Assembly: GCF_000835495.1 (NCBI RefSeq)
Contig: NW_015622542.1
Coordinates: forward strand, 2,936,485 to 3,000,484
Length of the DNA stretch: 64,000 bases
Reading direction: 5' to 3'
Source of the DNA: Cladophialophora immunda
Lineage: Eukaryota > Ascomycota > Eurotiomycetes > Chaetothyriales > Herpotrichiellaceae
Every line of letters starts with the position of its first letter. Position 1 is the first letter of the stretch. The notes under the pieces are model-generated. The model did no database searches and was not told the DNA's origin. It saw only the letters and a list, made by a program, of their open reading frames with translations. The position numbers were made by a program, and so were the translations under genes. Below are positions 43,819-55,948 of this stretch, one piece after another.

Positions 43819-44936
43819 ATGTCTAATAATACCAGTCTTGATATCTGGTTTGTGAGTGGCATCAGATCCAGCTTCATTCCTTCGCCTGACATCTTGCATA
43901 GGCTGGTGCATTTGCTGCGTTCACCGTCGATCTGCTCGTCTATCCCCTCGACACTCTCAAGACACGTCTCCAATCACAACACTATGAACAGCTCTACAAG
44001 GATGCGAGTGGCAAGACGAAACCTTCTCTATTCCGCGGTCTCTATCAAGGCGTTGGTTCCGTCATCCTCATTACCATTCCCTCGTCAGGCGCATTCTTTA
44101 CAACCTACGAAGCCTTGAAGTACGGTATTTCGGAAGCAGTTCCTCCAAACTCCACGATATTCCTTCCTCAGCCTGCGATCCATGCTGCGGCGAGTGGTGG
44201 TGCTGAGCTTGTCAGCTGCGCTATCCTGACTCCCGCGGAAGTCCTCAAGCAAAATGCTCAAATGCTTAGTGCTCGAGGGAAGAGAACATCTACCTCCTTG
44301 GAAGTTTTCAGGCATTTCAGAAAGAATCCTTCAAGATTATGGAGAGGGTACACCGCGCTGGCTGCGAGAAACCTGCCGTTTACCGCTCTCCAATTCCCTA
44401 CGTTTGAGTTTCTGAAAGGATATTTCATGCAAAAGCGGAAGAACCAAAAAGGCGGGGATCCCGTCGATGGAATAGCTGAGCGCGCGCGTGTTACGGCGAT
44501 GAGTGCCGCTATCGCTGGAAGCGGGGCTGCGTGGATCACGACTCCGATCGACGTGGTCAAGACTAGAATCATGCTTGCTGCAGGATCTGGTGACGACGGC
44601 CCGAAAGCAGACCCCAAAGGGAAAGCATCTAAATTCCTCTTGGAAGGTGTTCAGGGGTCGCGCAAAAGCGGATTCACCGTGGCCAGAGATATTCTTAAGA
44701 CCGAAGGCACCCGAGGCCTGTTCCGAGGGGCTCTTCTCCGAGCTTGCTGGACCTCTCTTGGCAGCGGTCTATACTTGGGTTGCTATGAGAGTGGCCGTTT
44801 CTACCTGGAGAAAAGCAGGTCGGAAGCAAGAGAAGGTGATCACCTTATGCAGCGTGACTGGTCGAAGGTCAAGGTGGGCATCGGAAGCTCCAGGTCTCAG
44901 GAGGTGGTGAAAAAGAGTGCATGGCAGGAAGATTGA
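43819..44936 (+). CDS. Mitochondrial carrier family protein, possibly the S-adenosylmethionine carrier (Pet8-like)
   Basis: Exons 43819-43851 and 43902-44936 (intron 50 nt) give 355 residues. The 11-codon first exon (MSNNTSLDIWF) joins AGAFAAFTVDLLVYPLDTLKTRLQ. All three carrier repeats show their PxDxxK-type motif: PLDTLK, PAEVLK and PIDVVK. Six membrane helices are expected in the inner mitochondrial membrane. FRGLYQGVGSVI and SSGAFFTTYE resemble the S-adenosylmethionine carrier branch, but I am less sure of the substrate than of the family. The C-terminal tail of about 45 residues is basic and longer than usual. It shares a promoter with eIF3h on the other strand. Confidence 0.85.
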
Positions 44937-45678
44937 TCGATCAGACTCACTCAAGCGACCTTCACACCATCCGAGATTGGAGCTTGCTCAACGAGACCTC
45001 GCCATGCCTGCTTCCATGCTATCATGCTCACCAACGAATATCCTGCGTTTCTCGAAATGAGTGTGATTTACCTAGGCAGCGGACAACATTTATCACGGAC
45101 TGGGCTCTCAACTACTCTGGCACACTCTCTGCGACCGAACTGCTGAGCAGGACCGAGCGAGTACGGCAAGATTCGAGCAGATGAACGAACGGTTCCCTAG
45201 CTTTTCGGGAGCATTCCAAAGATCGGACAGTCGTCTAGATGCAGCAAGCCTATCTCAAACGGCCGTGAATATCGAGCGACGCTTGCCTACTATTAGTCAT
45301 CTTTTCTGTCTGGGAGCGCCTGAAAGGAATGCCGTCATTTGATATACCACAGTCCGAATTAGGAAAGAAACGTGACTTGAGTCGAGGCTGGACGACAGGT
45401 GCGGCCGTAATAGGTCAGTATGCAACCAGAGGTCTCAGCTTTAAGTCTCACACCTGGATAACTCAGCAGACAAGGGTATGTGGCTTTCCCGCATTATCAA
45501 TTCAACCAGAGGCGGATGTACCTTACAAACGTCAACAACTCTTGCGTCAATCGTACCGTGTATGCCATAAAAAGTACAAATACAAGCCTTGCTTCCTGGG
45601 GAGTCCAATATGGTCACTTCAACTCAAGTCGAAGATACTATCAATATTGGTCCCTAGCTCACTATCAAGTCTCAGAAC
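44937..45678. other. Intergenic region
   Basis: 3' end of the carrier gene and promoter of the NmrA-like gene. No motif, repeat or further gene recognised. Confidence 0.4.
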
Positions 45679-46631
45679 ATGGCAGACGTTTCAATCCTCC
45701 TGATCGGTGCAAGCGGCGCTCTCGGAAAGCCTCTCCTGGATGAGCTTATCAGGCAGAGACATCAGTTCAAGCGCATCGCCGTTCTCGCAACTCCTGATAG
45801 AGCAAGCAAATTCAGCAATTCTGGCGTTGAAGTTGTTGTTGGTTCCTTTTTTGACGCAAAGTCATATCAAGGTCCGCATCCGGAGACAAAACCTCCCTTC
45901 CCATGACTGCATTTTGACCAATTCGTGCAGGCTTCACACATGTCATATCGGCAGTCGGCAATCCCCTGATGGTCCTGCAGCCTGCCATGGTTGAAGTTGC
46001 CGTCTCCGCCGGCGTAAAGCATTGGTACGCCTCGGAGTGGAACAGCGACATCTCGCAACGCCAGATTCAGGACCTGCGCTATTTCCGCGACAAACAAGCC
46101 GTGAGGGCCTATCTACGCGCCAAAGCCGCTCAAGAACCTAATTTCCAATACACGCTCATGGTCACTGGTATTTTTACCGAGTGGGCGCTCGATGAGTTCT
46201 ATGGGTTTGACCATCAGAAGCTCACGGCCAAACTGTATGGCGAGCCTGGTAGGAGGATTGGTGTAACGAGTATCCCCGACATTGCGCGGTACACCATCGA
46301 CTCACTACGGATCCCGTTCGAAGGCCCAGGTCGCACACTGCGGGTGCAAGGCTGGACGGGCAAGATCGAAGACCTGATTCGCGAATTGGAGCAGGTTCGA
46401 GGAGTCAAATATGAAATCACCTGGGTGGATGTCTCCGCGGCGAAGGAACTCGAAGAACAGGCCAGAGCAAACGAGGATGATTTGTCGGAGATGATGTACA
46501 GTATCAAGCCTTTGTTGGCCAGTGGATATGGCGTTGCGGATGGGGTTGGCAAGTTGGATAACGGGCTCTTTGACTTCAAGCCAGAGACACCAAGAGAGAC
46601 CTTTACGCGTGTCTTCAATACCCAGACATAG
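45679..46631 (+). CDS. NmrA-like / isoflavone-reductase-like NAD(P)-binding protein
   Basis: Exons 45679-45871 and 45931-46631 (intron 59 nt) give 297 residues. The Rossmann start VSILLIGASGALGKPLL is near the N-terminus, followed by HVISAVGNPL and AGVKHWYASEW, typical of the NmrA/PCBER branch of atypical SDRs. Family members are either nitrogen/redox sensors that bind NAD(P) or reductases of phenylpropanoid-like compounds. The sequence does not decide between these. No targeting signal is seen. It lies between two housekeeping genes, outside the beta-oxidation cluster. Confidence 0.88.
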
Positions 46632-46832
46632 CAGGGCGGGATGCTTTGGAGAAATTCAGATGATATAGGAGCTGTCATCAACGGGAAGAGGAATGTGCAA
46701 AATTGATGTCCTCAACGTACACAGGCGGGTCGTCAATATTCGTCATGAAAACCGTCCTGGTTCCCTTTTATGACCTCCCAGGTCGCTGCTGTCGTTTTGT
46801 TTTATCGTGACGAGGCATTCTACATGGCGGAA

Positions 46833-48242
46833 TTAGGTCATCTCCACGTCCTCATCCCAAGCCCTAGCGCCAGGATGACCACCGACCTCGTCCTCCCCCT
46901 CGCCTTCAATCTCAAGGTCTTCGTCGTCCCCCTCCTCCTCATCGTCCTGGTCATCCACATCCTCCCAGGGGTCGCCTTCCTCCTCGTCCATCTCGCCTTC
47001 GACACCCAACTCCTTGTTCAAACCGTGCACCAACTCCACCGCGTGCTCCCGGAGCCGCTCGTCCTCGTACCCCAGCACACGGTACAGCCGGAGGCAATTC
47101 TCCAGCCACTGCTTCGCGGTCTCGTGGCACTTGGCCGCGGCTTCGGGGACCGCGTCGGCGTCGGGTTTCTGGGAGATGAGCACCTGGCACCAGCCGCCGA
47201 GGTACCAGCACTCGACGCTCTGGTCGTCCTCGCGGACGAGGCCCTCCAGGACGGACATGGCGAGCGGTTCAAGCTGGACCTCCATGAGCAGGCGGCTGAG
47301 GGAGACGCGGGTCGCGAAGTCGGGCTTGCGGCCATCTTCTCCTCCTCCCACGACGGTGCCCTCCTCCCCGCCCTCTGCCCTGCCGCTCTCTTTGGGACCC
47401 TCGTCGCTCGAGGTAGACGACACGTCCTTCCACCAGATGTCAAGACTTCTCTTCAGCGCCGTTCGAGAGTCCTCTATCCGTTCTTGGCTGATCCGCACGC
47501 TCGCCAATGTCTGGAGCACGCCCGCACTCAGATACTCGGGGCACACGGCCACGGCCTCCGTGACGAGCGACTCGCACCGCGACTCCGCGTCGTTCTCCCA
47601 CGACAGGTCGGTCATGTAGACCTCCGCCATGGCGCAGAGCGCATCTGCCAGCTTCGATTTCTTCTCGTCGAGCACCCGCTTCGTCCCCGCATCCCCGTCG
47701 GAACCGGTATCCATCTCGTTGACCGCCTCTTCGAGGACCTCGATCTCATTCCGGAGCACCTCGCACGCCTGTTCAAAGTACTTGATACTCTCGGCCCCGC
47801 CTTCTTCGCACAGCTGCGCGAGCCATAGCCACGGCTCCGCCGATATAAGTGCCCCGTCTTTATCGATGTGCGTCGCGCGAGTGAAGTTTCGTCGTGCGGA
47901 CTCGACATCTCCTAGTGCAACTTGGATTTCGGCGTTCAGTGTAAGGACAGACGGCAGGGTAGGTACGCCTTGTGCGGCCAGGGAGAGCAGGTCGTCAATA
48001 TCGATCTCGTCCTCCTTGGGAGCATGCTGTTCTTGACGTTCGGCTTCGAGCCTCTTTAGCGCTTCTTCGGCAAGCGGGAGCGCCAGTTCGGGCTGAGACT
48101 GTTCGAGGAGTTCGGCGGCCTCCGTGAGAAGGTCTTCAATCGACTTCTGCGACTTTTTGGGAACGCTTTTCACGAGCGGGGAGGTCGTGGAGCGGAGGAT
48201 GTCTTTTTGCCGGGAATTTGCTTTCGTCTTGGTTTTGGCCAT
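46833..48242 (-). CDS. ACL4: Acl4-like TPR chaperone of ribosomal protein uL4
   Basis: Single exon, 469 residues. The basic N-terminus (MAKTKTKANSRQKD) is followed by helical TPR-like repeats, for example SIEDLLTEAAELLEQSQPELALPLAEEAL, AEPWLWLAQLCEEGGAESIKYFEQA and CWYLGGWCQVL..CHETAKQWLENCLRLY. The C-terminal tail is extremely acidic (about 60 residues, ending DEDVEMT). This matches Acl4, which holds newly made Rpl4 (uL4) until it joins the pre-60S particle. A long antisense open frame exists over this gene but comes from its codon bias. Confidence 0.85.
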   Translation of the reverse strand: MAKTKTKANSRQKDILRSTTSPLVKSVPKKSQKSIEDLLTEAAELLEQSQPELALPLAEEALKRLEAERQEQHAPKEDEIDIDDLLSLAAQGVPTLPSVLTLNAEIQVALGDVESARRNFTRATHIDKDGALISAEPWLWLAQLCEEGGAESIKYFEQACEVLRNEIEVLEEAVNEMDTGSDGDAGTKRVLDEKKSKLADALCAMAEVYMTDLSWENDAESRCESLVTEAVAVCPEYLSAGVLQTLASVRISQERIEDSRTALKRSLDIWWKDVSSTSSDEGPKESGRAEGGEEGTVVGGGEDGRKPDFATRVSLSRLLMEVQLEPLAMSVLEGLVREDDQSVECWYLGGWCQVLISQKPDADAVPEAAAKCHETAKQWLENCLRLYRVLGYEDERLREHAVELVHGLNKELGVEGEMDEEEGDPWEDVDDQDDEEEGDDEDLEIEGEGEDEVGGHPGARAWDEDVEMT

Positions 48243-48731
48243 GTTGGCTACGGGCCTGGTCGGGCTCTATAGCAGGGAGTAAGCCAATGAAGAATTTCTC
48301 AACACCAAAACCCTCAGGAGTGGCTATTCAATAGTAGTTTCTTCGAAACCACAAAAACTTTTTGAGAGTTTTGTAACATCATCTTTCTGGAAGGAAGGTC
48401 TCCCGAGCACAGCCTTGTTGAACATCGGCAAGGCTGAATGCTTGTAGAGAACTCGCTTGATGCAGACCAGTCAACCCTGCAAATTTACGTATTTGTTTCT
48501 AACACATGCATAATTCGTCAAAATGTGTTTTTCTGTGAAATTAGGGCCTGGGACCCGTAAGAATTCTACGATTGCCGCGACTTCCGCCTTATTTCATCCA
48601 CGTTCTGGCAAGGCAGCTTGCATCTCCTTTTCAATTATTGGTCGTCGGCTAGCCGTCCGGTCACTAGGAGCGTTCCCATCTGTTTTCAGGACGACCAGGA
48701 TGACATAGCTGTGCGTATGATACTTGGTGAA
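48243..48731. other. Intergenic region
   Basis: Promoter of the Acl4-like gene and 3' space of the Zn2Cys6 gene. Nothing else recognised. Confidence 0.4.
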
Positions 48732-51476
48732 TCACCACGTAGCAGAATCCCAAAGCCATGTCTGCCCAACGGTATTCATCATGTTTAGATCAGTACCTAA
48801 GAGACCCATATCATTGCCGCTTGTTTGGTTGGTGTAGGAATTGTCCGCGCTGTATTGGGCGACGTTTTGGTTTATTCCGTCATTATCTGATCTCTCTGTA
48901 TGCTGCACAGAAACTTCCGGGAACATCGCTTGCACTGTGTGTTAGCTCAAGAGACACAGGAGAATGACGAGGTCGGTGGTACTTACCTTGCTGCATGATC
49001 AGTAAGCCATTGTTGAAATCTATGTTCTCGAAACCAGAGAAGTCAAAATCGTCCATGGAAGTTTCGGCTTGATCAAGCGTGAAAGGAACAGCTTCACCCT
49101 CTATCCGTGTCGTCGTTGGATTCGCGGCGACTTCTTCGGGGTATTCTGGATCACCGAAGGCTGGACCAGGTGTTGCATTGGAGGAGCCTGCCATTTCTCT
49201 GGCTCTCGTTCCTGATAAAGTGGCCATGTTCTGGGAGGTTTCTGATTCCGAAAGCATGGCTTTGATCTCTTTCTCTCCAATCAATCGAATAAGGTCTTTC
49301 AGAATCTTTGATGTTTGCGCAGAGAGGAGGGCTCTGCCTGATAAGAACCGCGAGAGGGACATGATCCGAGCAACGGCCTGTTTGGCCATTTGCGCCTCTG
49401 AGGACAGTGGCCTCGAGAGAGCCACTACGCACAAGACCATGCCAGCTGTGAAAAGATTGATTCCGAGAAACGCTGCGGCGTGACTATCCCGTGCAGAGAT
49501 CAAGCATTGACGGTAATCGCCCAGCTTCGAAGACCTGATTGCAGATTCCCAACAATTATCTCTGCTGGCAAGTAGGATTTCATGTACATGTCGATGTGAC
49601 AATTTGGTGTCGTTGGCAAAGTCGATCTGTCCGGCGGAGTACGTCGAACTTTGGGATCCGGAAGTTCCTGCGTCTGACTTGAAGTTTCGCAGATCTTGAG
49701 ATAGTAACGGGCGGTGTAGCAGGATCTGTACATTGTCATACGCAATTTGAAGAGCCAGTGCTTGTAACATAAAAGGCCTGCTATTAGCCGTCACGGGTTC
49801 CGCGTTGTTCCGACACAGATCTTCCAATTTCAGCTCCGGCGGCAGAGACCTGAAGAAGTGAGACAGCTCTTTATCAATTCGATAGACCTTGAGTGCCAAC
49901 TCCGACACACTGGAACTTCGATGAAAATATAGGTCACCGATGATGGGCGAAGATATCTGGTAAAACTTGATCTTGTACTTCAAGTAGGCAAATGTGGTAA
50001 CCGGCTCCACGGTTCCATCTGGCATGGTCGCGGTTGAGCGGAATGATGGATGCTGCACAGTGGTGTCGCCGATGTTCTCTGGGGTCTTGATGTCAATTTC
50101 GCCAATTGGAATACCACAGGGTCGACCAAATATTGTAGCTGCAAATCTATATTTTAAATCAGTAAAGGTGCTGACTTCCAATTCCGCTACTTACCGATCG
50201 AAGATAAACAGAGCCCAGAAGACTCGTCTGCGCTCTTCTTTCGCAATCTCCGACAGACCTCGCCAGGCTGATTCTCTGTGCAGCAACATGAGTTGGGCAC
50301 ATCTTAGCCCGGCACCTAGAACAACAAATGCAAGGTTGGGGCGACCGTAATAGACGTAATATGATCCCAGAAGGACACAGACTTGGACAGATTCGAGGTC
50401 TGCAGCATCGTACAGGGAGTGCAAGCTGTCTTCCACCTTTTTGAGAGATAGCTTTCGAAAAGTCTCGAGCTGGAAGGTAGGAAACTTCTGCCGTACGTCG
50501 TCGTCCGAAGCGTAATGTGCACCCATGGACAGGACCAGAAGAATGAAGATGACCTGGTTTGACCTCGTCCGCGAGAATCTCCTCGATGCCATCAGCCTCT
50601 CGTAGGAGGATCGGAATGTGGGTTCGTGAAAAAGCATCATGAACCAATGTACCGCGTCGAGATAGGTGTTTAGAAAATAGTCTGTCACCCTTTTAGAAGG
50701 CAATTCGAGGCCCAGCAGCTGTTCCATCGTGATATCGTCCTGAGATGTTCCGAACGCTCCTTGCGAACTACCCACACCCCCGGGGAGTGCAGATGTAGAG
50801 CTTTCGAGGATGATCTCGGGGCTGAAGTTGTCAATGATCTAAACGCAATGTCAGTCGCATGACCCGACCCACAGACAGTCCGGCAAACTGACCTCCTGTG
50901 TCAGTCCCGCTGATGAGATTCTCTGGTTGAAGGCTTCGGGATCTGTCGCTGAAAGTCGGTCGAGGCTAACCGGCGCTTTGATTTTCGCCGGACTATTCGT
51001 TTGTTGACCAGGAGTCGAACTGTTCTCTTGATCCTCGCCATGGCTGAACCGTGATTGGGGGGAGGAACTTGTGGCATGAAGCGAGACTGGAGGGACAATC
51101 CCGTTCTGTTTCTCGCTCTGACCACTATCTGCGTCCGGGGAATGAAGCCTCGATTTCTTGCGCCTGAATCCGAGTATCGCTTCCTTAGCCCACCAGAACC
51201 TTGATCCCCCAGGAGCAGGCAACGTAAGAAGAGTGACTAACCTTTGCCTAGACTCAGATATACAAGGGACCTCGGACCTCAAGCACAACGAACAAGGTCG
51301 CTCTTGATCACACTAGCCATCGATATTAGATGAGAATGGATAACAGAGGGCGCGAGTAGTCGACTCACCTTCAGTTTCTGTCTCCGGCATCTCTGGCAGG
51401 CCGATTGAACGCGAGATCGGCGCTTCGCTCGTGGAATCGACGAGAGTTGTTGTGACCATTCTGTTTCTGTGTCCAT
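48732..51476 (-). CDS. Zn2Cys6 transcription factor with fungal-specific factor domain
   Basis: Six exons (51476-51369, 51312-51242, 51163-50893, 50838-50195, 50146-48987, 48928-48732) give 816 residues. The zinc cluster is C27, C30, C37, C43, C46, C53, joined across intron 1. I placed the exon 3 start at 51163 because it gives ESRQRRKKSRLHSPD in frame; a shorter intron ending at 51200 is also in frame and cannot be ruled out. The regulatory domain shows VHWFMMLFHEPTF, VQVCVLLGSYYVYYGRPNLA and ERRRVFWALFIFDR. The C-terminus is acidic then Asn/Gln-rich, as in activation domains. Targets are unknown. It lies outside the catabolic cluster. Confidence 0.9.
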
Positions 51477-52159
51477 GACTAATTGTCCATTTCCGTAAGA
51501 AGCATTTACGAGATACGCGAGTATCGAGAGAGGCTTTAAGTGAGGCCATGAATCAGCCCGCTAGAACAAATCTTGGGTCAAAGGGCACCTCATCGTCGTG
51601 TAGAGTTCTCAGCGAGGCGGAAATTGCCACTCACAGACCTGCTAGCACGTTTCCCGTGATAGAGGCACCTCGATAATAATGGGCAGCGGCACGACGAGTG
51701 GGCAGAACGAACAGCTGGGGATTACTAAGAATCGGGGCTTAGGCGCCTGGGGGCCCAGGGGGCAGCTCTGCGGGTGCCCTCCTTGCCTCCGTACCTAGGT
51801 ACCTAGGACTCCCTACTACTCGAACCCCAGAAGCCACAGGGCGCCCCAGTTAAAGTTATCCTTAGGCGCGGAACGTGGGAACCTAGGCCTGTCGCCTCCT
51901 ATTTGGCCCGATTAGAGCATCTTCGTTAATTGGCTGCGCAAATTGTTCGACGAGTTAGCTGGAGTCCTTGTTCCAAGTTCACGAGTCCAAGAGCTTTGCG
52001 CCTTCAAGAGACCCTACACATTGAGAGAGGTGAACGGAGAGAAATCTAAAGTAGTTCTACAACCACAATTGCTAGGCCGCCAAAGACAGGCCAGTGTCCG
52101 GGAGGGGCATTTACAGTGCGTCTATGCCAGGAAGACCTCGTATTGATACATGTGCTAAT
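51477..52159. other. Intergenic region with CCTAGG palindromes
   Basis: Upstream of the Zn2Cys6 gene and past the uL2m stop. It contains the 14-bp perfect palindrome CCTAGGTACCTAGG (51794-51807) and a G/C-rich block at about 51735-51790, with CCTAGG again near 51883. No gene recognised. Confidence 0.45.
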
Positions 52160-53432
52160 CTATGCATAACCTCTTCTGCGTCGTCCCTGGTTCCGGGGAC
52201 GTTGGGTGACAACGAGAGGGTTTACTTTGTGCTTGTCTCGCGTCTTGTAGCCGGATTTCGCCTGATGACGGGTCAGCACGATGAAATGAACACTGCGACA
52301 GAAAAACACTTACCGGAACTCCCCAGGGGCTCACCGGGATGCGATTACCCTTGGATTTTCCTCGACCACCACCGTGCGGATGGTCTGCTGCGTTCATGGC
52401 CACACCTCGCACAGTTGGTCGAATGTTGAGCCAGCGCGATCGACCCGCCTTGCCCAGAGAGGTATATTTGAAGTTGACATTGCTTGCAACACCAATGGTT
52501 GCTACAGCGTCTTTGTCGATGAGTCGGACCTCACCACTGGACAAGCGCACCGTAACATAGTTGGCCGCTTTTTCGAACTTTCTCAATTGATCCGTGCTTA
52601 ACGAAGACAGATCCATGTCACCACTGTCACCAATCAACTTCATCATCTCTTTCTGCACCGTGTCCTCCCCTTTGCCGATAATGATTCCATGTGTTCCTGC
52701 ACTTCGGCAGATCTTCCCAATGTCGCCTTTCGTGGGAGTAATGTTGAATATGGGGGTGCCGACAGGGATCATTCCCAACTGCAGACAGTTGCCCCGGTGT
52801 GCGGTTTTGGACGCTAGGACACCCTGGTCGATATGTCCACCCATTTCGTCAATGAGTGACTGCGGGAGACCGGACCGGTAGCTCTCGACAGTGTCACCAG
52901 CTCGCAACCCTTCTGCCGCTAGAATGTAACTCCTTTCCTCGGTCTGGAGGTTCTTGACGAGGGCGATATGAGCAGTACGGCCGGGGTCGTGCTCGATTCG
53001 CTCGACAAGATGCCTGCCGCCGGTACGCCTTGCAAAATCGACAATTCTTATCCTTCTCTTATGTCCACCTCCACGGTGTCTAACCACCACATGGCCAGTA
53101 TGATTTCGGCCACCTTTGCCATGACCCTTCTTGGGAAACGTGAGGGAAAAGTGCGGTCGGCCTTTCCATAAATGTTCGTTCAATGGACGGACCAAATGTC
53201 GAATACCCGGCGTTCGAGGAGTGTATCGGCGTAGGCGAACTTCGAATTTGGAGAGTGAGGTTCGGTCATCAGCTTGAGCGAGAGGGAGATCTGTGCTGGG
53301 AGGTTCTGTGACTGAACCGCTCGGGTGCACGGGGTCAATGACTTGGACCTGCGCGTAGGTCCTGCGCAAGCTGGGTGACGGAAGCTGACATCTCCTGCAC
53401 AGCGACCGGAAAGGTATTCGGGGTTGTAGCAT
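52160..53432 (-). CDS. RML2: Mitochondrial large-subunit ribosomal protein uL2m
   Basis: Exons 53432-52314 and 52261-52160 (intron 52 nt) give 406 residues. A basic, Arg/Ser-rich presequence (MLQPRIPFRSLCRRCQ) suggests mitochondrial import. The uL2 hallmarks are GRNHTGHVVVRHRGGGHKRR and the signature PTVRGVAMNAADHPHGGGRG, whose His contributes to the peptidyl-transferase region. The second exon supplies the conserved tail KSGYKTRDKHKVNPLVV. The unspliced frame would replace that tail with unrelated residues, so the intron is real. Confidence 0.95.
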
Positions 53433-53800
53433 GTTGAGCGGCTCTAGAAGACACGCCCCGACGTTTGCCTCTCGTTGATCAACTCATTGTCTTGAGCATT
53501 GATGTACAAAGACACTTGGGCACAGAGTTAGTTTGGAGCTCCGACCCAAATTTCACAAGCAGAGGTGGAGCGAGGCTGACCAGTCGGCAAACATGCCTGC
53601 TCAAGGCTGGCCATCCAAAGGGGGTAAGCGCAGCCTTGTCCATGTCTTCTTCGCGCACTACGAGGTGCATCATTCTTATATTGACCACACTTTCAAGAGA
53701 GACTTTCTCTGATCTGGATTGTTTTACTTGTCTTTGATCTCTTGCCTCATGACCCAGCCAATTTGTCTGTTCTCATTTGACCCTCCTGGACACATCAACC
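53433..53800. promoter_or_regulatory. Bidirectional promoter, uL2m / CCCH protein
   Basis: 368 bases between divergent starts. No distinct motif recognised. Confidence 0.35.
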
Positions 53801-55290
53801 ATGTATGAAGCTGCCCTGGATCCTGATAGAGAGCACCCCAAAGGTACATCATGAACAGCGAACGTTGCCCGACGAGGACGCTAACGATATTATCCAGATC
53901 AGGTGAAAATGGACACAGACGCTGTTACTCCTCAGAGCAACAATGTCTCCCGGCTACACAAGTCGTCTCTATTCAAAGCAGAGGGCAGAATACGATGGTC
54001 CGAAAGCGTTGGTCCATATCCGAAGCCGTCATTCATAGCTGCAGTCAGGCAGAAAACTTCCGGCGTTTTGAAGCAGGTTCTGCGATGGCCCCATATCGGA
54101 GTTCTGAACTGGTTGGCACACAAAGAGTCGAAAGAGGGAACGAAAGTTGCGGTTTCCAAACCCCCAACTGTCGAGGACGACTCATTGTCCTCGATCCCTG
54201 GTTTGACTGGACAGCACATGGCTCCCGAGATCGATCAGCAGACACAGGCCTCCGGTGAGAGTGAATGTATGTCAATGTGCCCTATTCTTATGAGCCCTCT
54301 CAAGTTTTGTAGATCACTCGGTCGATGATGTTCGAGTCAGTGCATCCCTTTCAGAGAGCCCGACCAGATGTGGCAGCTCCGAACTTGGCCCGCCAAATGA
54401 AACCTACCATTCAATCCTTAAGCCCCTTCGAGCGCCAGAACAACCTTCGGATTTTGGCCTAGGCATGCGGACAGATGAGCCGCGTCACACAACAAGGCTT
54501 GACCAGCATTCACCACTTCATATTCAGCGACAGAAATCCACAGACACACCTAGGTCGGCATAGCTCCTGCGCAAAAACCCCTACTTTTGAGATGCGCTCC
54601 GTACTAATGGAAAGAAATAGGCCAATCATTGAGAAGAGCCAATGTCAGCAATACAGTCTCAGCGGTATAGGGGTCCACCCGGTGAGCAAGATAAATGCCC
54701 GAGATACTAATCCTTTTCATTCAGGTTATTGCACGTATGGCACGCATTGTCCCCATGTCCACGACCCCATGAAAGTTTCTCTTTGCCCCTCTGTCATACA
54801 CAATCGATACTGTTCCCGAGGCAGCAACTGTAATCTCAATCACGTCCCCACCCCAAACACGTTGCCAACGTGCAAATATTTCCTTGCTAAAAGGTGCAAT
54901 CGATCCCCTTGTCCCTTTTCCCACGCTCAGGTAGAGCCTTGGGCCGCGCCGTGTTTGGATTTTGCATCCTTTGGCTACTGTGAGCGAGGCGCAAGCTGTC
55001 GCCATCGCCATCTCCCTCAGTGCCGTGACCATGCTCGATCCGGCATCTGTTACAATCTCAGATGCCCGCATCCTCACGTTGACCAAGCGGGAGGTGTGGA
55101 GATTGGACGCCCGCTACACAGTTCTGGCACCCAGAGGCCTTCGACTCTCGTGGGATCGCCAACGGAGGAAACCCCCAATGGACTGGATCTCGTCACTCCC
55201 GTGGCTCCTCGCGCTGATGATGACAATGAGGTGGGTCCCATGGACAAAGAACGACCATTCAGCCACCAGGACGACTTTATCCCGTTGTAG
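53801..55290 (+). CDS. CCCH zinc-finger protein with five fingers (ZC3H3-like)
   Basis: Five exons (53801-53843, 53898-54266, 54313-54553, 54621-54664, 54725-55290) give 420 residues. Five CCCH fingers lie in the second half: CQQYSLSGYCTYGTHCPHVH (joined across intron 4), CPSVIHNRYCSRGSNCNLNH, CKYFLAKRCNRSPCPFSH, CLDFASFGYCERGASCRHRH and CRDHARSGICYNLRCPHPH. Five contiguous fingers with the short third one resemble ZC3H3, a nuclear protein linked to mRNA polyadenylation and export. The N-terminal 230 residues are probably disordered. The first three exons are inferred from frames and splice sites only; the finger region is certain. Confidence 0.78.
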
Positions 55291-55948
55291 GTGCGCCGTG
55301 CTGGCACCCCGGAGCGGGAGAGGCTGCGAATTTCGTTGGATATGGAGGCGGCGCTACCAGGAGTAAATGGACAATAAGTGCGTCAGGGGTATTAAGATCG
55401 GTCAGGATATCAGAGCTTAGACGGTACCTCAGTGATGGGGATTCATAGTGCTACCACATGCTGGGCCTCTCTCAGCGAAAGAATGCAGAAGAAGAATTCA
55501 ACGAATTGATTTGCGGATCTCAAAGAACAGACCTTTCTGCCGGTCCAGAATTGTCAGTGGCAGCACAGCACGGCTTCGACATCGAGGCATCATTTAATTG
55601 TAGGTAGTCGCGTGTAGCCTTGAGACCTTCGCCCAAATCCTCCGCAGACACATTTTTCTGGTTCATGTACTAGTTCTTGGACACGATATAAAGAAGCCAG
55701 AGCGGTGCTTTATCCAGACACGTCTGGGTCAAGATTTTTGTTCCAAATCGGAGCATATCAAAGGCCCATACCCCTCCGACGAGAGCACCCCAAGTTCTGA
55801 CCAACGGTATCTCAAATTTCCTATGAATTATGATGCTGCATCGGATGGGATGACTATAGTAAATTCGTGACGGAGAGCAATGTCTCTCTGTGGTATGCAT
55901 GGACTTCTACGACGTTTCAGTTGTCCCCGTGCCGCCTATTTTCGACTC
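55291..55948. other. Intergenic region between convergent genes
   Basis: 3' space of the CCCH gene and of the gene at 55949. No gene or repeat recognised. Confidence 0.4.

Noticed and set aside
46770..47828. Plus-strand frame of 352 codons
   Set aside because: Antisense shadow of the Acl4-like gene, produced by its GC-rich codon use; it has no motif.
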